A stretch of 38,776 nucleotides of DNA from Methanobrevibacter sp. (GCA_017407115.1 JAFQXD010000018.1:1-38776); one strand, 5' to 3'. Shown: positions 1 to 8,326, numbered from the stretch's first letter. Numbers and translations: made by a program. The notes: generated by a model from the sequence alone, not told the origin.

Positions 1-1
1 A

Positions 2-133
2 ATATATAAAACATATTATAATACATTGGATGAACTTATTACAATATTTAAAGAAGGATTTAATGAATTTGTAGGGCTAAAATCACTTTATGAAAATTGG
101 TTGAATTATATGGTACAAACTTTCACAAAATAA
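2..133 (+). pseudogene. C-terminal tail of a probable transposase (cut by window edge)
   Basis: A 43-codon open frame enters from the left edge and ends at a TAA. The peptide has short hydrophobic and charged patches (TLDELITIFKEGF, then LKSLYENWLNYMV) that look like the C-terminus of an IS630/ISM1-type DDE transposase. The call is by resemblance only, since no catalytic residue lies in the window. It may be intact to the left of the window. The following 140 bases contain only short broken frames. A nearby IS200/IS605-like hairpin supports a mobile-element-rich edge. Confidence 0.35.
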
Positions 134-280
134 CTATAATAAGAAAAATTCAAAATAAGCATAAAGAGAAAAGCAGCGCAATTATCATCTGAAGCCAATA
201 TAATAGGTCCAATAAATTTAATAAAGCTATAGAAAATGATAGAAAAAGACATAAGGCATTAAAATAATTAGATAATTAAA

Positions 281-352
281 TAGTCCCGAGCGGAGTCGAA
301 CCGCTATCTTTGGGTCCAGGGCCCAAAAGGATTGCCACTACCCCACGGGACT
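281..352 (-). tRNA. tRNA-Gln (anticodon CUG)
   Basis: The minus strand folds into a full cloverleaf. The acceptor stem is AGTCCCG/CGGGACT, closed by A1-U72 with discriminator A. There is a D arm, an anticodon stem TTGGG/CCCAA with loop CCCTGGA, and a T arm AGCGG-TTCGACT-CCGCT. The loop places CTG at positions 34-36, so it reads CAG (Gln). A1-U72 is the pair that archaeal GatDE uses to recognise tRNA-Gln. CCA is not encoded. Position 33 is C instead of the nearly universal U, and one extra base lies between the D and anticodon stems. Confidence 0.9.
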
Positions 353-380
353 ATACAATTATTTTTAGAAATCATTATAT

Positions 381-483
381 TTGAACTGTCTCAACTTATA
401 GAAGTTGAGGATTCTTATTTCACGGGCTGTACTCTCTTTTGAGTGTAGAATTACCGTGCTATCCCCCTCGTCCCGAAGGTTAA
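381..483 (+). other. Structured palindromic element, copy 1 (ncRNA or IS right-end-like)
   Basis: Two consecutive hairpins can be drawn. The first has an 8-bp stem at 390-397/402-409. After GATTCT comes a second, closed by CACGG (421-425) with CCGTG (454-458), and with an inner ACTC/GAGT pairing. A second copy lies at 8411-8509, with different stem sequences but the same layout and the same loop and flank words (GGGCTGTA, ATTACCG, GCTATCCC). Stems changed while pairing was kept, which suggests a structured RNA or a TnpB-type right end. The transcribed strand is not proven. Confidence 0.5.
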
Positions 484-800
484 GACTTTTATAGTTTAAT
501 TTATTTTTTTTAACTTGGTTTTCGTTGAAAAATTTTTAATTAAACTTTTTTATTGTCATTTATTAGTATATTTAATTTATTATTTAAAGATTTTCAGAGA
601 GCATTTGAGAAGTAATCTGCCCATTTTGTGCAATTCATCCATGACTTAAAGAAGTCATGGTATTCTTGCACTAGTTAGATAAATTAGATTCTAAGTAGTA
701 TGGAGAGATTGATAATGGCTGCAAGCCTTTTTTTAAGTGTAAAATGTGATTAAAATTAAACTTATTTATAGCATTTTATACAATAATCATACTTCTAATT
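484..800. other. AT-rich gap holding one IS200/IS605-like hairpin
   Basis: No credible gene is visible. The stretch is mostly AT-rich. The only clear structure is the nested hairpin at 628-671, annotated separately. Confidence 0.5.
628..671 (+). mobile_element. IS200/IS605-like right-end hairpin remnant
   Basis: The inner stem is nine perfect base pairs (639-647 with 652-660) around an AAAG loop. It is enclosed by GTGCAA (628-633) and TTGCAC (666-671). The order ATTCATCC, hairpin, ATTCTTGCA is typical of IS605/IS1341 right ends, which bind TnpA and contribute the TnpB guide-RNA scaffold. No tnpA or tnpB lies beside it, so this is a remnant or a solo end. The assignment comes from recalled family patterns, not a search. 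Confidence 0.5.
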
Positions 801-1094
801 TCATAACTCAAAATTGAAACTTACAGCTGTAAATTTCATGCCACTGTCCCTGATTTTTTTAGATTTTATGTCAACATCACCATATTCCTTCAGAAAGGTA
901 TTGATTTCTCTTGATACAGAGTTGTAGTTTTTTCTGTCATAAACCCTATAATTTCCCATGAATTTAACTGTTTCACTTTTATTCAAGACATTCACTTTGT
1001 CCATTCTGAATGATTCATTGTTTTTCTCTAAAACAGAGTTAACTTTGGTTACGATTTCTTCTTTGATTTTTGCTTTTTCCTCATCAGTAATCAT
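801..1094 (-). CDS. Small conserved-looking protein of unknown function (97 aa)
   Basis: A 97-residue charged, soluble protein with no signal peptide or membrane segment. The N-terminal half is helical and lysine/glutamate-rich. The second half (VYDRKNYNSVSREINTFLKE, ending in FTAVSFNFEL) looks like mixed alpha/beta. I do not recognise the family. The start is set by GGAGGA six bases upstream of the ATG at 1094. An in-frame ATG four codons earlier overlaps this ribosome binding site and is unlikely to be used. It stands alone between the repeat-rich left edge and the adhesin terminator. Confidence 0.65.
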   Translation of the reverse strand: MITDEEKAKIKEEIVTKVNSVLEKNNESFRMDKVNVLNKSETVKFMGNYRVYDRKNYNSVSREINTFLKEYGDVDIKSKKIRDSGMKFTAVSFNFEL

Positions 1095-1372
1095 AATATC
1101 CTCCATAATTGTTTATAACCATCTCATTGATATTTTTATATTTTTTGATTTTTATAATGTGTGGAATTTTGAATAATAGCACTGAAAAATATTCATGATG
1201 AAATTAAACAAAAACTCTTTTGCATTATCGCACTCAGATATAACTTACGAAAAGTTCTCTAGATATTCCACCATCATCTATCATTACAATTATTGATGTT
1301 TCAAAACTAATTTTCTAATCTCATTAACATTACTACATTAATTCAATATATTAAAAAACACAAAAATAGCTT
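1095..1372. other. AT-rich intergenic region
   Basis: This lies between the small gene at 801-1094 and the terminator of the adhesin-like gene, both transcribed leftward. I see no gene or RNA structure. It should carry the promoter of the 97-residue gene. Confidence 0.4.
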
Positions 1373-1409
1373 AAAAAAATAAGATGTTGGGAGTTTTAGA
1401 ATCTCCCAA
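1373..1409 (-). terminator. Terminator of the 1425-2453 adhesin-like gene
   Basis: A perfect 7-bp stem, TTGGGAG (1387-1393) with CTCCCAA (1403-1409), sits 15 bases past the stop codon. On the minus strand it is followed by a run of seven T residues. Confidence 0.65.
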
Positions 1410-1424
1410 AAAATTAACTAACAA

Positions 1425-2453
1425 TTATTTAATGGTAATTGTTTTACTTGCACTGGATGCTTTGTAATAACCGTTTCCTGCAAATGTGATTTTTGCAGTG
1501 TGTTTACCTTTTTTAGTTAAATTTTTAATGTTAAAGGTAGCTTTACCGTTGGAATTGGTTTTAGCTGTGAAAGTTTTACCGTTTATTTTTAAGGTGACTT
1601 TAACATTTTTAATAGCTTTACCTTGGTTATTTTTTAAGAAAACATCATATTTTTTAGTTTTTGTTTTGGATTTGAAAGCTTTAGGTTTAGCGGTTATTTT
1701 GGAAGCTGCTTTTTTAATGACAATTTTGTTTTTACCAATGACATTATTGTATTCTGTATATACGTAATGTGTGCCTGCTGCTAAATCCAGTGAAACTGTT
1801 GCAGTACCGTTTTCATCAGTCCTTCCAACATAATCCTTATTATCTACCGTAAATACAACAGTTTGTTGCGCTGCTGGTTTATCACCATCAAGAACTTTTA
1901 CTTTAAAGGTGGTTTTTCCGGAATAAACCTTCTCAATATCAGTTGCGTTAAAGGTAATTTTTGATCCTCCAAGCATACCTATAATTGAAGATATATCGAA
2001 TGAACCTGTTCCATTGCCTGTCATGTTCATTATCTGGGTTAAATTGAAACTTGTTCCGTTACCAAAGGTCATGTTAGAGTTAAATAAGTCTGTAAAATTG
2101 AAGCTTGTACCATTACCAAAACTTAAAGTAGTACCGTTCAATAAGCTTCCTAAATCAAAACTGGTACCGTTACCGAAATCAAATGTAATGTTTGAAAAAT
2201 CAAACTTAGTACCGTTACCTCCTTTACTGCCAAAGGTAAAGTTAACACCTAAACTAGAATCCGCCGCACTATCATCAACAGCCAAAGTCGGCTCTTCAAC
2301 AACATCACTTTCAACAGAAATACTTTCATCAACATTTTCAACGGCTTGAACTTCAATTGAATCTGTTGCGTTTTCTGCAGCACTTACTGCGCTAACGAGA
2401 CACAATGAAATTAAAACCATAAAAACAAAAAATAAACTTTTATTAATCTTCAT
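1425..2453 (-). CDS. Secreted adhesin-like protein with sequon-rich repeats and two Ig-like domains
   Basis: 342 aa. Residues 1-25 are a Sec signal peptide ending VSA-A. An acidic spacer follows, then (about 75-165) a low-complexity block of roughly 19-residue repeats built on FGNGTSF[ND], carrying about a dozen N-glycosylation sequons (NGT, NFT, NMT). Two Ig-like beta-sandwich domains follow (about 165-250 and 252-342), the last of the KxxxxFxAKTNSNGKATF type. There is no C-terminal anchor. GGAGGT six bases before the ATG fixes the start. The gene lies 98 bases downstream of, and co-directional with, an ABC1/UbiB kinase gene and may be co-transcribed. Expected role: cell-surface or extracellular structural protein or adhesin. 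The ligand is unknown. Confidence 0.85.
   Translation of the reverse strand: MKINKSLFFVFMVLISLCLVSAVSAAENATDSIEVQAVENVDESISVESDVVEEPTLAVDDSAADSSLGVNFTFGSKGGNGTKFDFSNITFDFGNGTSFDLGSLLNGTTLSFGNGTSFNFTDLFNSNMTFGNGTSFNLTQIMNMTGNGTGSFDISSIIGMLGGSKITFNATDIEKVYSGKTTFKVKVLDGDKPAAQQTVVFTVDNKDYVGRTDENGTATVSLDLAAGTHYVYTEYNNVIGKNKIVIKKAASKITAKPKAFKSKTKTKKYDVFLKNNQGKAIKNVKVTLKINGKTFTAKTNSNGKATFNIKNLTKKGKHTAKITFAGNGYYKASSASKTITIK
2040..2225 (-). repeat. In-frame tandem repeat, about 57-bp period
   Basis: Imperfect coding repeats within the adhesin gene, each carrying a version of GTACCGTTACC(A/G)AA on the plus strand and encoding about 19 residues with an FGNGTSF core. Three to four units are visible. Likely to vary in number between strains. 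Confidence 0.6.
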
Positions 2454-2551
2454 TTTTTACCTCCATTTTTAATAATTAATAATAAATTTAATATGCGTCA
2501 TCCTAACCGGAAATATTTTTTTAACATCTTAAAAGATTGTAAATGGGATGT

Positions 2552-4138
2552 TTAATCCCTAAGATATTTGAAAATTAAATAAACACCAATAATTGCACTT
2601 AATACGAATCCTATAAATCCTATTGCAGAAATGTCCCAAATTTTTGGACCCTTATCAGCCAATATTGCAATAGATGAACCCACAAGCAATGCGGCTACAA
2701 TCAGGGATATGGATAACTGATTTTTCAAATCATCCAACCCTGTATGGTTCATATTTAATTCAATTTCGCCTCTTTCAACCTTGTCGAGAGTGCTGTTAAG
2801 TCTGTCAGGCAAATCTTTTAATAAATGCTCGATTTCTACAATATAGTTAAATCCGCCACCAACAAGGTTTCCAGGTTCAAATTTTGATTTAATCATGTCT
2901 TTAGCGAATTTTTCAAGTTCACCTGTGAGATTGAAGTGTGGGTCTAATTTGTCACCGGCTTCCTCAATTAGTATAATTCCCCTTCCAATCATTACAAACT
3001 CTCTTGGAAGAACAATATTGTGGTTAATCATCACATTCATCAAATCATCGAATATTCCATCCATTTGGTCCATGTCAACACCGATGTATGCATTCAATAA
3101 GTCATCAACATCTTCCCTGAACTCCTCGGTGTTCTGTTCCGGAGTGATGATATTCATGTAAAGCAATTGATTGATTAAATGATGTGAATTCCCGTCCAAG
3201 AGAAGCAAGACTAATTGAGCGAAGTTTGAGCGGAATGTGTCGTTGACAACTCCCATCATACCAAAATCAATGTAACAGAGTCTGTTATCACGGGTTACGA
3301 ATAGGTTTCCTGGGTGAGGGTCTGCGTGGAAAAATCCGTCAATCAATACTTGTTTTAAATAGGATTGGCATCCGTATTGTGCGATTTCTGCATTATTGAT
3401 GCCTTCAACTTCAGTGTCGTATAATTCAGGCAATTCATATCCGTCAATGAGTTCCATGGTTATGAGCTTAGATGTACAGTACTCCGGATAGACTTCAGGA
3501 ATTTTAATATAATCAACATCTTTAAAGTTATTTGTTATTTTATTAATGTTTTTAACCTCTTCCATGTAGTTCAATTCTTTAAAGATTGACCTTTCGAATT
3601 CCTTGGCCATTGCAGGCAGGTTATATACCCTTGATCCTGAAATGTGCTTGTCAACGGTTCCTGCCAATTTATTCAATACAACTACATCAGGTTTAATAAC
3701 TTCATGAATGCCTGGCTTTTGAACTTTAACAGCAACATCCATACCGTTTTCCTTTAATGTTGCCTTATAAACCTGACCTATTGATGCTGATCCTAGCGGT
3801 TCTTCATTAAAATTACTGTAGACTTCTTCCAATGGCTGTCCGATTTCGCCTTCAATAACTTGTCTTATTTCATCAAAGGGAGTAACTGGAGTATTGTCCC
3901 TAAGCAATTTTAAGTCATCAGCTATTTCATTACCGACCATATCCGGCCTTGTAGCTAACAGTTGACCTAATTTAATGAATGCAGGACCTAATTCTTCCAT
4001 TGCATATCTTAAATCTGAGATTTCAAAATCCTCATCATCTTCATTGTCTTTTAATAATTTTGCCAAGTGGTGCTTTTTTGCAACACCCATAATCTCATCA
4101 AAACGTTGTCTTGCAACTTTTTTATCTTGTTTAACCAT
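2552..4138 (-). CDS. ABC1/UbiB-family atypical protein kinase-like membrane protein
   Basis: 528 aa. All UbiB/ADCK signatures are present: KLGQ (about 56-59), the SASIGQV loop that replaces the P-loop (117-123), AVKVQ with the ATP-binding lysine (K138), HADPHPGN catalytic loop (271-278) and DFG (291-293). Two C-terminal transmembrane helices (about 480-528) anchor it, as in family members. Homologues support ubiquinone or other isoprenoid metabolism in bacteria and mitochondria. Methanogens make no ubiquinone, so the substrate here is unknown. I chose the ATG at 4138. A TTG nine codons upstream in frame is possible but has no better ribosome binding site. It precedes the small adhesin-like gene at 1425-2453, and a second kinase at 11600-13216 has the same kind of neighbour. 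Confidence 0.88.
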   Translation of the reverse strand: MVKQDKKVARQRFDEIMGVAKKHHLAKLLKDNEDDEDFEISDLRYAMEELGPAFIKLGQLLATRPDMVGNEIADDLKLLRDNTPVTPFDEIRQVIEGEIGQPLEEVYSNFNEEPLGSASIGQVYKATLKENGMDVAVKVQKPGIHEVIKPDVVVLNKLAGTVDKHISGSRVYNLPAMAKEFERSIFKELNYMEEVKNINKITNNFKDVDYIKIPEVYPEYCTSKLITMELIDGYELPELYDTEVEGINNAEIAQYGCQSYLKQVLIDGFFHADPHPGNLFVTRDNRLCYIDFGMMGVVNDTFRSNFAQLVLLLLDGNSHHLINQLLYMNIITPEQNTEEFREDVDDLLNAYIGVDMDQMDGIFDDLMNVMINHNIVLPREFVMIGRGIILIEEAGDKLDPHFNLTGELEKFAKDMIKSKFEPGNLVGGGFNYIVEIEHLLKDLPDRLNSTLDKVERGEIELNMNHTGLDDLKNQLSISLIVAALLVGSSIAILADKGPKIWDISAIGFIGFVLSAIIGVYLIFKYLRD

Positions 4139-4681
4139 ATGCTCAACCCATAATTTTAATATCAAATTTTATATTCAACCGTTAACGATAATTTCCACCT
4201 GATTATAGTTTGAATAATCATTGCCCCTCTAAAAAATCTTATAATTGTCAACGAATGAAATAGAAAATTAATTGTACATTAAAGTTTATAAATTATATAA
4301 TATATAAATATAATGATTTTGTTGAAATATGTTCAAAAATAAATCTTACTCCAACTTAAAATACAATATTCTGAAAATTATTCAAGTTATAAAGTTAAAA
4401 AAAACCCACATTCTAAAGTTAATATTCTAAAAATTATTCAAAATTAAAAAAATCCCCAAATTAAATTTAATATACCAAAAAATGTTCAAAATTTAAAAAT
4501 CAAAAATAGAACAAATGAGAAAATATTGATAATAATCTAAAATTTATACAAAATAAATATTTATTCAAAACTACAAACCCAATTTCATCATTTTAATAAT
4601 AATATAAAATAACCAATAGCCTTTAGGAATCAAATTCCTCAAATTAATCAGACACAAAAACTGTCTTATTATAGTGTCTAT
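4139..4681. other. Very AT-rich intergenic region with degenerate repeats
   Basis: No gene is visible. Three copies of a roughly 21-base motif (AATATTCTAAAAATTATTCAA-like) start at 4365, 4421 and 4469, each followed by an A-run and a short CCC-containing word, making a decayed tandem repeat of about 50 bases. TATA-rich sequence near 4290-4310 could serve the kinase gene. A small AGGAAT-CAA-ATTCCT hairpin at 4625-4639 lies downstream of the TMEM175-like gene. Confidence 0.45.
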
Positions 4682-5833
4682 TTAAATGAGATTGAGCAAG
4701 TTTATTTTTTTATACATGAAAATCCAAGATATAACTATTGAAATTAGACAAGCTATGATTATTATTGGCGGATAGTAAAGATAACCTATAATTATAAAGA
4801 TAGATGTAAATATGATGTTTAAAATAAAATTATTGTAATTTTGGAACGCTCCTTGTAAAAATTTGTTGGATTCATCAATTTTTCTCATTTCATAAGTGGC
4901 AATAAGCAAGCATAAATTAACAATCATAAAATCTATACCATACAGACATTGAGGTACGAATTCATAAAAATTCATAGAAACAAAAGTTGTAAAATACGGT
5001 ATCAATGACAAAAAGAATAATCCTGCAGATATGGACCAAATAGATTTATAATTTATCTTATTGGCAATGTTGAATAAATTATAGGTGAAGTTCCATGCAT
5101 TAAAACAAACGATGAAACTAATTGCATATGCTAAAAATTCAAGGTTTAATTCCAATAATGCGTCCAAATTACCGTTTACTGCAATTGGAATTTCAAGCAC
5201 GATAATTGTTATGATAATTGCTATGATTGCATCAATCAATGCTTCAAACCTTTCAGTATCTTCCAGTTCTTTTCCTTGTTTTCTATTATTAATAATACTT
5301 AAAAGTATAGAAATCAAACTTGCTATATAGATTCCGGGAACGTATATTGTGTAAGATACAATGAAACCAGCTAGTATAATGAGTATGGGAATAATGAAAT
5401 AACTTTTTTTAATGTTTAATTCATTTAATTTCTCACTGGATTTATTGGCTCCAAAGACTACTACGACTGATATAATATGCGAAATATTTGCAAAAAGCAT
5501 GATTAATCCAAAAATTGTTTCAGCAGTTAAAGAATACAGGTTCAATGAAAGCCATGATGCAAAATACGGAAATAGTGAAACTAGAAAAATTGAAATCCCA
5601 TATGCGATTAAAGATTTGTTATTAATCGATTCAATATGCTGGAATAGATTCTGATTGCTGTACCATATATTGATAATTGCTAAAAATACTATGAAATAAG
5701 TTATAATATTCAAGTAATTTGAAATAAAAGCTCCCCATTGTAGACTTAACGGTTGAGGAATCTTCAACACTAAAATTGTTATAACAATTGCCAAAACTGC
5801 ATCATAAAAAGTTTCAAACCTATTCGTATTCAT
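4682..5833 (-). CDS. Tandem TMEM175-like (DUF1211) potassium channel protein
   Basis: 383 aa, almost entirely hydrophobic helices. The TM1 signature of the TMEM175 family (RxxxFSD.. AI.IT.LVL.I) occurs twice: RFETFYDAVLAI from residue 5 and RFEALIDAIIAI from residue 195. So it is two six-helix repeats fused in one chain, about 12 membrane segments. Prokaryotic TMEM175 proteins are usually single-repeat tetramers; the fused form resembles the animal lysosomal K+ channel. The serine of FSD is Tyr in one repeat and Ile in the other. No ribosome binding site precedes the ATG, but a TATA-like sequence lies about 27 bases upstream, consistent with a leaderless message. Ion selectivity is inferred from the family only. 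Confidence 0.7.
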   Translation of the reverse strand: MNTNRFETFYDAVLAIVITILVLKIPQPLSLQWGAFISNYLNIITYFIVFLAIINIWYSNQNLFQHIESINNKSLIAYGISIFLVSLFPYFASWLSLNLYSLTAETIFGLIMLFANISHIISVVVVFGANKSSEKLNELNIKKSYFIIPILIILAGFIVSYTIYVPGIYIASLISILLSIINNRKQGKELEDTERFEALIDAIIAIIITIIVLEIPIAVNGNLDALLELNLEFLAYAISFIVCFNAWNFTYNLFNIANKINYKSIWSISAGLFFLSLIPYFTTFVSMNFYEFVPQCLYGIDFMIVNLCLLIATYEMRKIDESNKFLQGAFQNYNNFILNIIFTSIFIIIGYLYYPPIIIIACLISIVISWIFMYKKINLLNLI

Positions 5834-5855
5834 ATTTATATAGTATTGTTTTAGA

Positions 5856-5864
5856 AGTATAAAT
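5856..5864 (-). promoter_or_regulatory. TATA box of the TMEM175-like gene
   Basis: TTTATACTT on the minus strand is centred about 27 bases from the ATG at 5833. That is the archaeal TATA spacing for transcription starting at, or next to, the start codon. There is no Shine-Dalgarno sequence, which fits. Confidence 0.45.
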
Positions 5865-5978
5865 AAATTTTATTTTACACAAATAATTATGAATACCTTT
5901 AGAATATTTGATAATTTTTAAACAAATGCTTAAATATTAGTTAGAATAAAATTTGAAACATAGATTTTAGATAAAAGA

Positions 5979-5987
5979 TTTATATTA
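5979..5987 (+). promoter_or_regulatory. TATA box of the M50-like gene
   Basis: TTTATATTA about 50 bases before the ATG at 6035. Transcription would start near 6009, giving a short leader that contains a weak AGGA. Confidence 0.4.
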
Positions 5988-6034
5988 ACTTTAAAAGACG
6001 AGTAATTAATAATGAATTTTAGGAATGCAATATT

Positions 6035-6685
6035 ATGTTTACGTTTACAAGAACTGAAAAAAGGGATTTGATTATTGCATTTATCGTGCTCAGCATCGCT
6101 TTTGCAATATCAAATGCACAATCAAACGCCCATACATTCATTTCCATTTTGCCAATCGTCATGGTAGGCGTAGCTATAGGATCTTTGGTGCATGAGCTTG
6201 GACACAAATTCGTGGCAATGAAATACGGACACCAGGCCGAATTTAAGGCCTGGCCATTAGGGTTATTAATAACACTTGCTTCAGCGTTTATTGGAATTGT
6301 ATTTTCCTTGCCAGGTTCCGTTGAGACTGACTCAGACAATATTAGTGATGAAATTAACGGCAAAATTGCAATAGCCGGACCAATGGACAATATGGCACTT
6401 GCATTAATATCTCTAGCAATTGCAGCATTAATATTTCCTTTAAAATCTTATTCAGACATTTTTACATTAACATATCTAATCTGCACCATAAGCTTTTCTG
6501 TCAATAGCTTTTTAGCCACATTTAACTTATTGCCTTTTTACACATTAGATGGTGTTAAAGTTCTAAAGTGGAATGCAAAAATTTGGATTATCATATTTGC
6601 TATCGCTGTAATCATGCTTTTACTGTCCATAAGTATAGGTGCTGAAAACATGGTTCAATTTATTATAGGCGGAGCAGTAATTTAA
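6035..6685 (+). CDS. Site-2-protease-like (M50) membrane metallopeptidase
   Basis: 216 aa with about six membrane helices. Residues 53-57 are HELGH, the zinc-binding HExxH of M50 proteases. NLLPFYTLDG at 164-173 matches the second M50 motif, whose Asp (D172) is the third zinc ligand. Both essential motifs are therefore intact, so it is probably active in or near the membrane. There is no PDZ domain, and the length fits compact archaeal members. The substrate is unknown and no regulator or anti-sigma-like partner is adjacent. It stands alone, divergent from the TMEM175-like gene and convergent with the DUF4013 gene. Confidence 0.8.
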   Translation: MFTFTRTEKRDLIIAFIVLSIAFAISNAQSNAHTFISILPIVMVGVAIGSLVHELGHKFVAMKYGHQAEFKAWPLGLLITLASAFIGIVFSLPGSVETDSDNISDEINGKIAIAGPMDNMALALISLAIAALIFPLKSYSDIFTLTYLICTISFSVNSFLATFNLLPFYTLDGVKVLKWNAKIWIIIFAIAVIMLLLSISIGAENMVQFIIGGAVI

Positions 6686-6743
6686 TGGAAATTATTCCAT
6701 ACCTATAACGTATTTCAACCGCCTTCTACTTATTTTAAATAGA

Positions 6744-7487
6744 TTATTTCATCTCATGCAGATATTCTCTGTAAATATTTCCAATTCCCCTATATTCAAC
6801 TACAAATGCAAGGATATCTGTAATCACACTCACTATAAAATTCAATGCTCCATAGGAATCAAATAAACCTCTTATGCAAATTAAAATAACAACTGCAAGC
6901 ACAATTTTTGTATAATCTATTGCATAATGATTCCAACCGATGGTTGAAATTATATCCCTAACCCTTGAAAAGTCAAAGGCTTGTTTGAGTTTTCCACCAT
7001 CAGCAAGTATTGCCAAGGCGATTTCCATGAAAAATATAGTGACATAAACTGTAATAAGACTCAATAGAATGAATACTATGAAATTAATTGGATTATGCTC
7101 GTATAATAATGCGATTGTTTCGGATATATTTAAAATAAATTCTTCAAGTTCAAATATTGGAAAATCAAGCAATATGGAAATCAAACCTAAAACGGAAACC
7201 TGTATTGTCAGATAAAAAGTGTATACAACTGTTCCTTTCAAACCAAAATTAATTAATTCATTAAGTTTTATTTTAGGTAGGCTTTTACCGCCGTTGATCT
7301 CATCCTGAGTAATTTTTAATCCATAGCCCAATACAACTAAAAGCACGATTAATGAGGTTGACTCCATGAGTCCTCCAACCACATGAGTTATGGTTTCAAA
7401 AATCATGAATTGGACTAAAACAAAAATAAAAAGCCATTTATTTCCAAGAGCATATTTAACTGAACCTTTAAGCATTGCATTTGGCAT
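6744..7487 (-). CDS. DUF4013 family multi-spanning membrane protein
   Basis: About 247 aa with five to six hydrophobic segments. The phrase GYGLKITQDEINGGKSLPK followed by an amphipathic N-E-L-I-N-F-G-L-K stretch matches the DUF4013 family, which is multicopy in Methanobacteriales and of unknown function. GAGGTT lies five bases before the ATG at 7487, which I take as the start. An ATG at 7499 overlaps that ribosome binding site. It follows the DUF389 gene in the same direction after a gap of about 60 bases and may share its transcript. Confidence 0.75.
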   Translation of the reverse strand: MPNAMLKGSVKYALGNKWLFIFVLVQFMIFETITHVVGGLMESTSLIVLLVVLGYGLKITQDEINGGKSLPKIKLNELINFGLKGTVVYTFYLTIQVSVLGLISILLDFPIFELEEFILNISETIALLYEHNPINFIVFILLSLITVYVTIFFMEIALAILADGGKLKQAFDFSRVRDIISTIGWNHYAIDYTKIVLAVVILICIRGLFDSYGALNFIVSVITDILAFVVEYRGIGNIYREYLHEMK

Positions 7488-7549
7488 TGTAAACCTCATT
7501 TAAATAGTGTTCATGTTGGCAAATCCTCATCTTTTCGCTATTGGTTTGT

Positions 7550-8326
7550 TTAATGCATCATGAAATATACTGCAGCTATACTTGGCAGCGCAATGATAAT
7601 TGTATTTACAATCATCCTGAAACGACGGGTTTTCCATTCTTTTGGTGTCAAGTCCCTCATTTTCGGAATCTTCAAAACACTTAAAATAATACCTGCAGAC
7701 ATGAAAATGAAATAGGTATTGATGATGAAGAGATATCCTGCCCCAAGGAGCATGTCCCATCTTCCGTTTGCAATGGAATAACCGCAGGTACATAGTGGTG
7801 GCATTAATGCTGTTGCAATCGCAACACCCGGAATAATAGTGTTTGCCTTATCCTGTCTGGTCTGCCCGATGATTCCTGCAAGTCCACCGAAAAATGCTAT
7901 GAGCACATCAAAAAATGTCGGTCCGGTTCTTGCCAATAATTCAGCTGTCGGCTCCTTAACTGGAGAGAAGAGAAAATAGATTGTCGCTGCAGCAACACTG
8001 ATTAAAATCTGCATTCCAAAACCTATTGTATGTTTTCGAAGAAGTGAATAATCAGATGCCACACTTGCAAATGCAGAAGCGAGAATGCTTCCCATCAAAG
8101 GAGAAATCAGCATTGCACCAATAATTACTGCAGTTGAACCTACATTGAGACCAACTGATGCAATTACCATTGCACAAACCAGCACACACATATTTGTACC
8201 TGTGATTTTTCCGCCATCCAGAAGACGTGAACGAATCTCCTCATTTGATGCAGAATCCTCTGATAATGAAAATATCCTTTTGATTTCATCTTTTAATGTT
8301 TCCTTTTTATTGTCATTCTCACTCAT
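7550..8326 (-). CDS. DUF389 (TIGR00341) family membrane protein
   Basis: 258 aa. After a charged cytoplasmic N-terminus (about 1-40) come six or so membrane helices carrying the family hallmarks: GSTAVIIGAMLISPLMGSI, FFGGLAGIIGQTR and GVAIATALMPPLC. This is the hydrophobic core domain of DUF389 proteins, which are of unknown function and often suggested to be transport-related. Many bacterial members are longer. The start ATG has a weak GGAATGAG upstream. The Asn, Pro and Gly pattern in the repeated hydrophobic segments is conserved, so the protein should be intact. Confidence 0.85.
   Translation of the reverse strand: MSENDNKKETLKDEIKRIFSLSEDSASNEEIRSRLLDGGKITGTNMCVLVCAMVIASVGLNVGSTAVIIGAMLISPLMGSILASAFASVASDYSLLRKHTIGFGMQILISVAAATIYFLFSPVKEPTAELLARTGPTFFDVLIAFFGGLAGIIGQTRQDKANTIIPGVAIATALMPPLCTCGYSIANGRWDMLLGAGYLFIINTYFIFMSAGIILSVLKIPKMRDLTPKEWKTRRFRMIVNTIIIALPSIAAVYFMMH

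Noticed and set aside
140..270. Short plus-strand frames that join by frameshifts into a lysine-rich tail (ANIIGPINL.. KAIENDRKRHKALK)
   Set aside because: It needs at least two frame changes and matches no family I know. It may be a gene relic, but the evidence is too thin to annotate.
381..509. Possible CRISPR or riboswitch reading of the palindromic element
   Set aside because: There are no regularly spaced direct repeats, and the second copy is 8 kb away. It also does not precede a gene in the expected orientation.
2014..2349. Long open frames opposite the adhesin repeats, for example a KLVPLPK-rich frame
   Set aside because: Shadow frame produced by the antisense of the NGT-rich coding repeat. 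No ribosome binding site.
4656..4680. AGACAC..GTGTCT pairing just past the TMEM175-like gene
   Set aside because: Only six pairs with a loop of about 18 bases; likely chance in this AT-rich context.
7527..7793. 88-codon minus-strand frame inside the DUF389 gene
   Set aside because: Lies in another frame of a clearly conserved gene and has no protein-like features.
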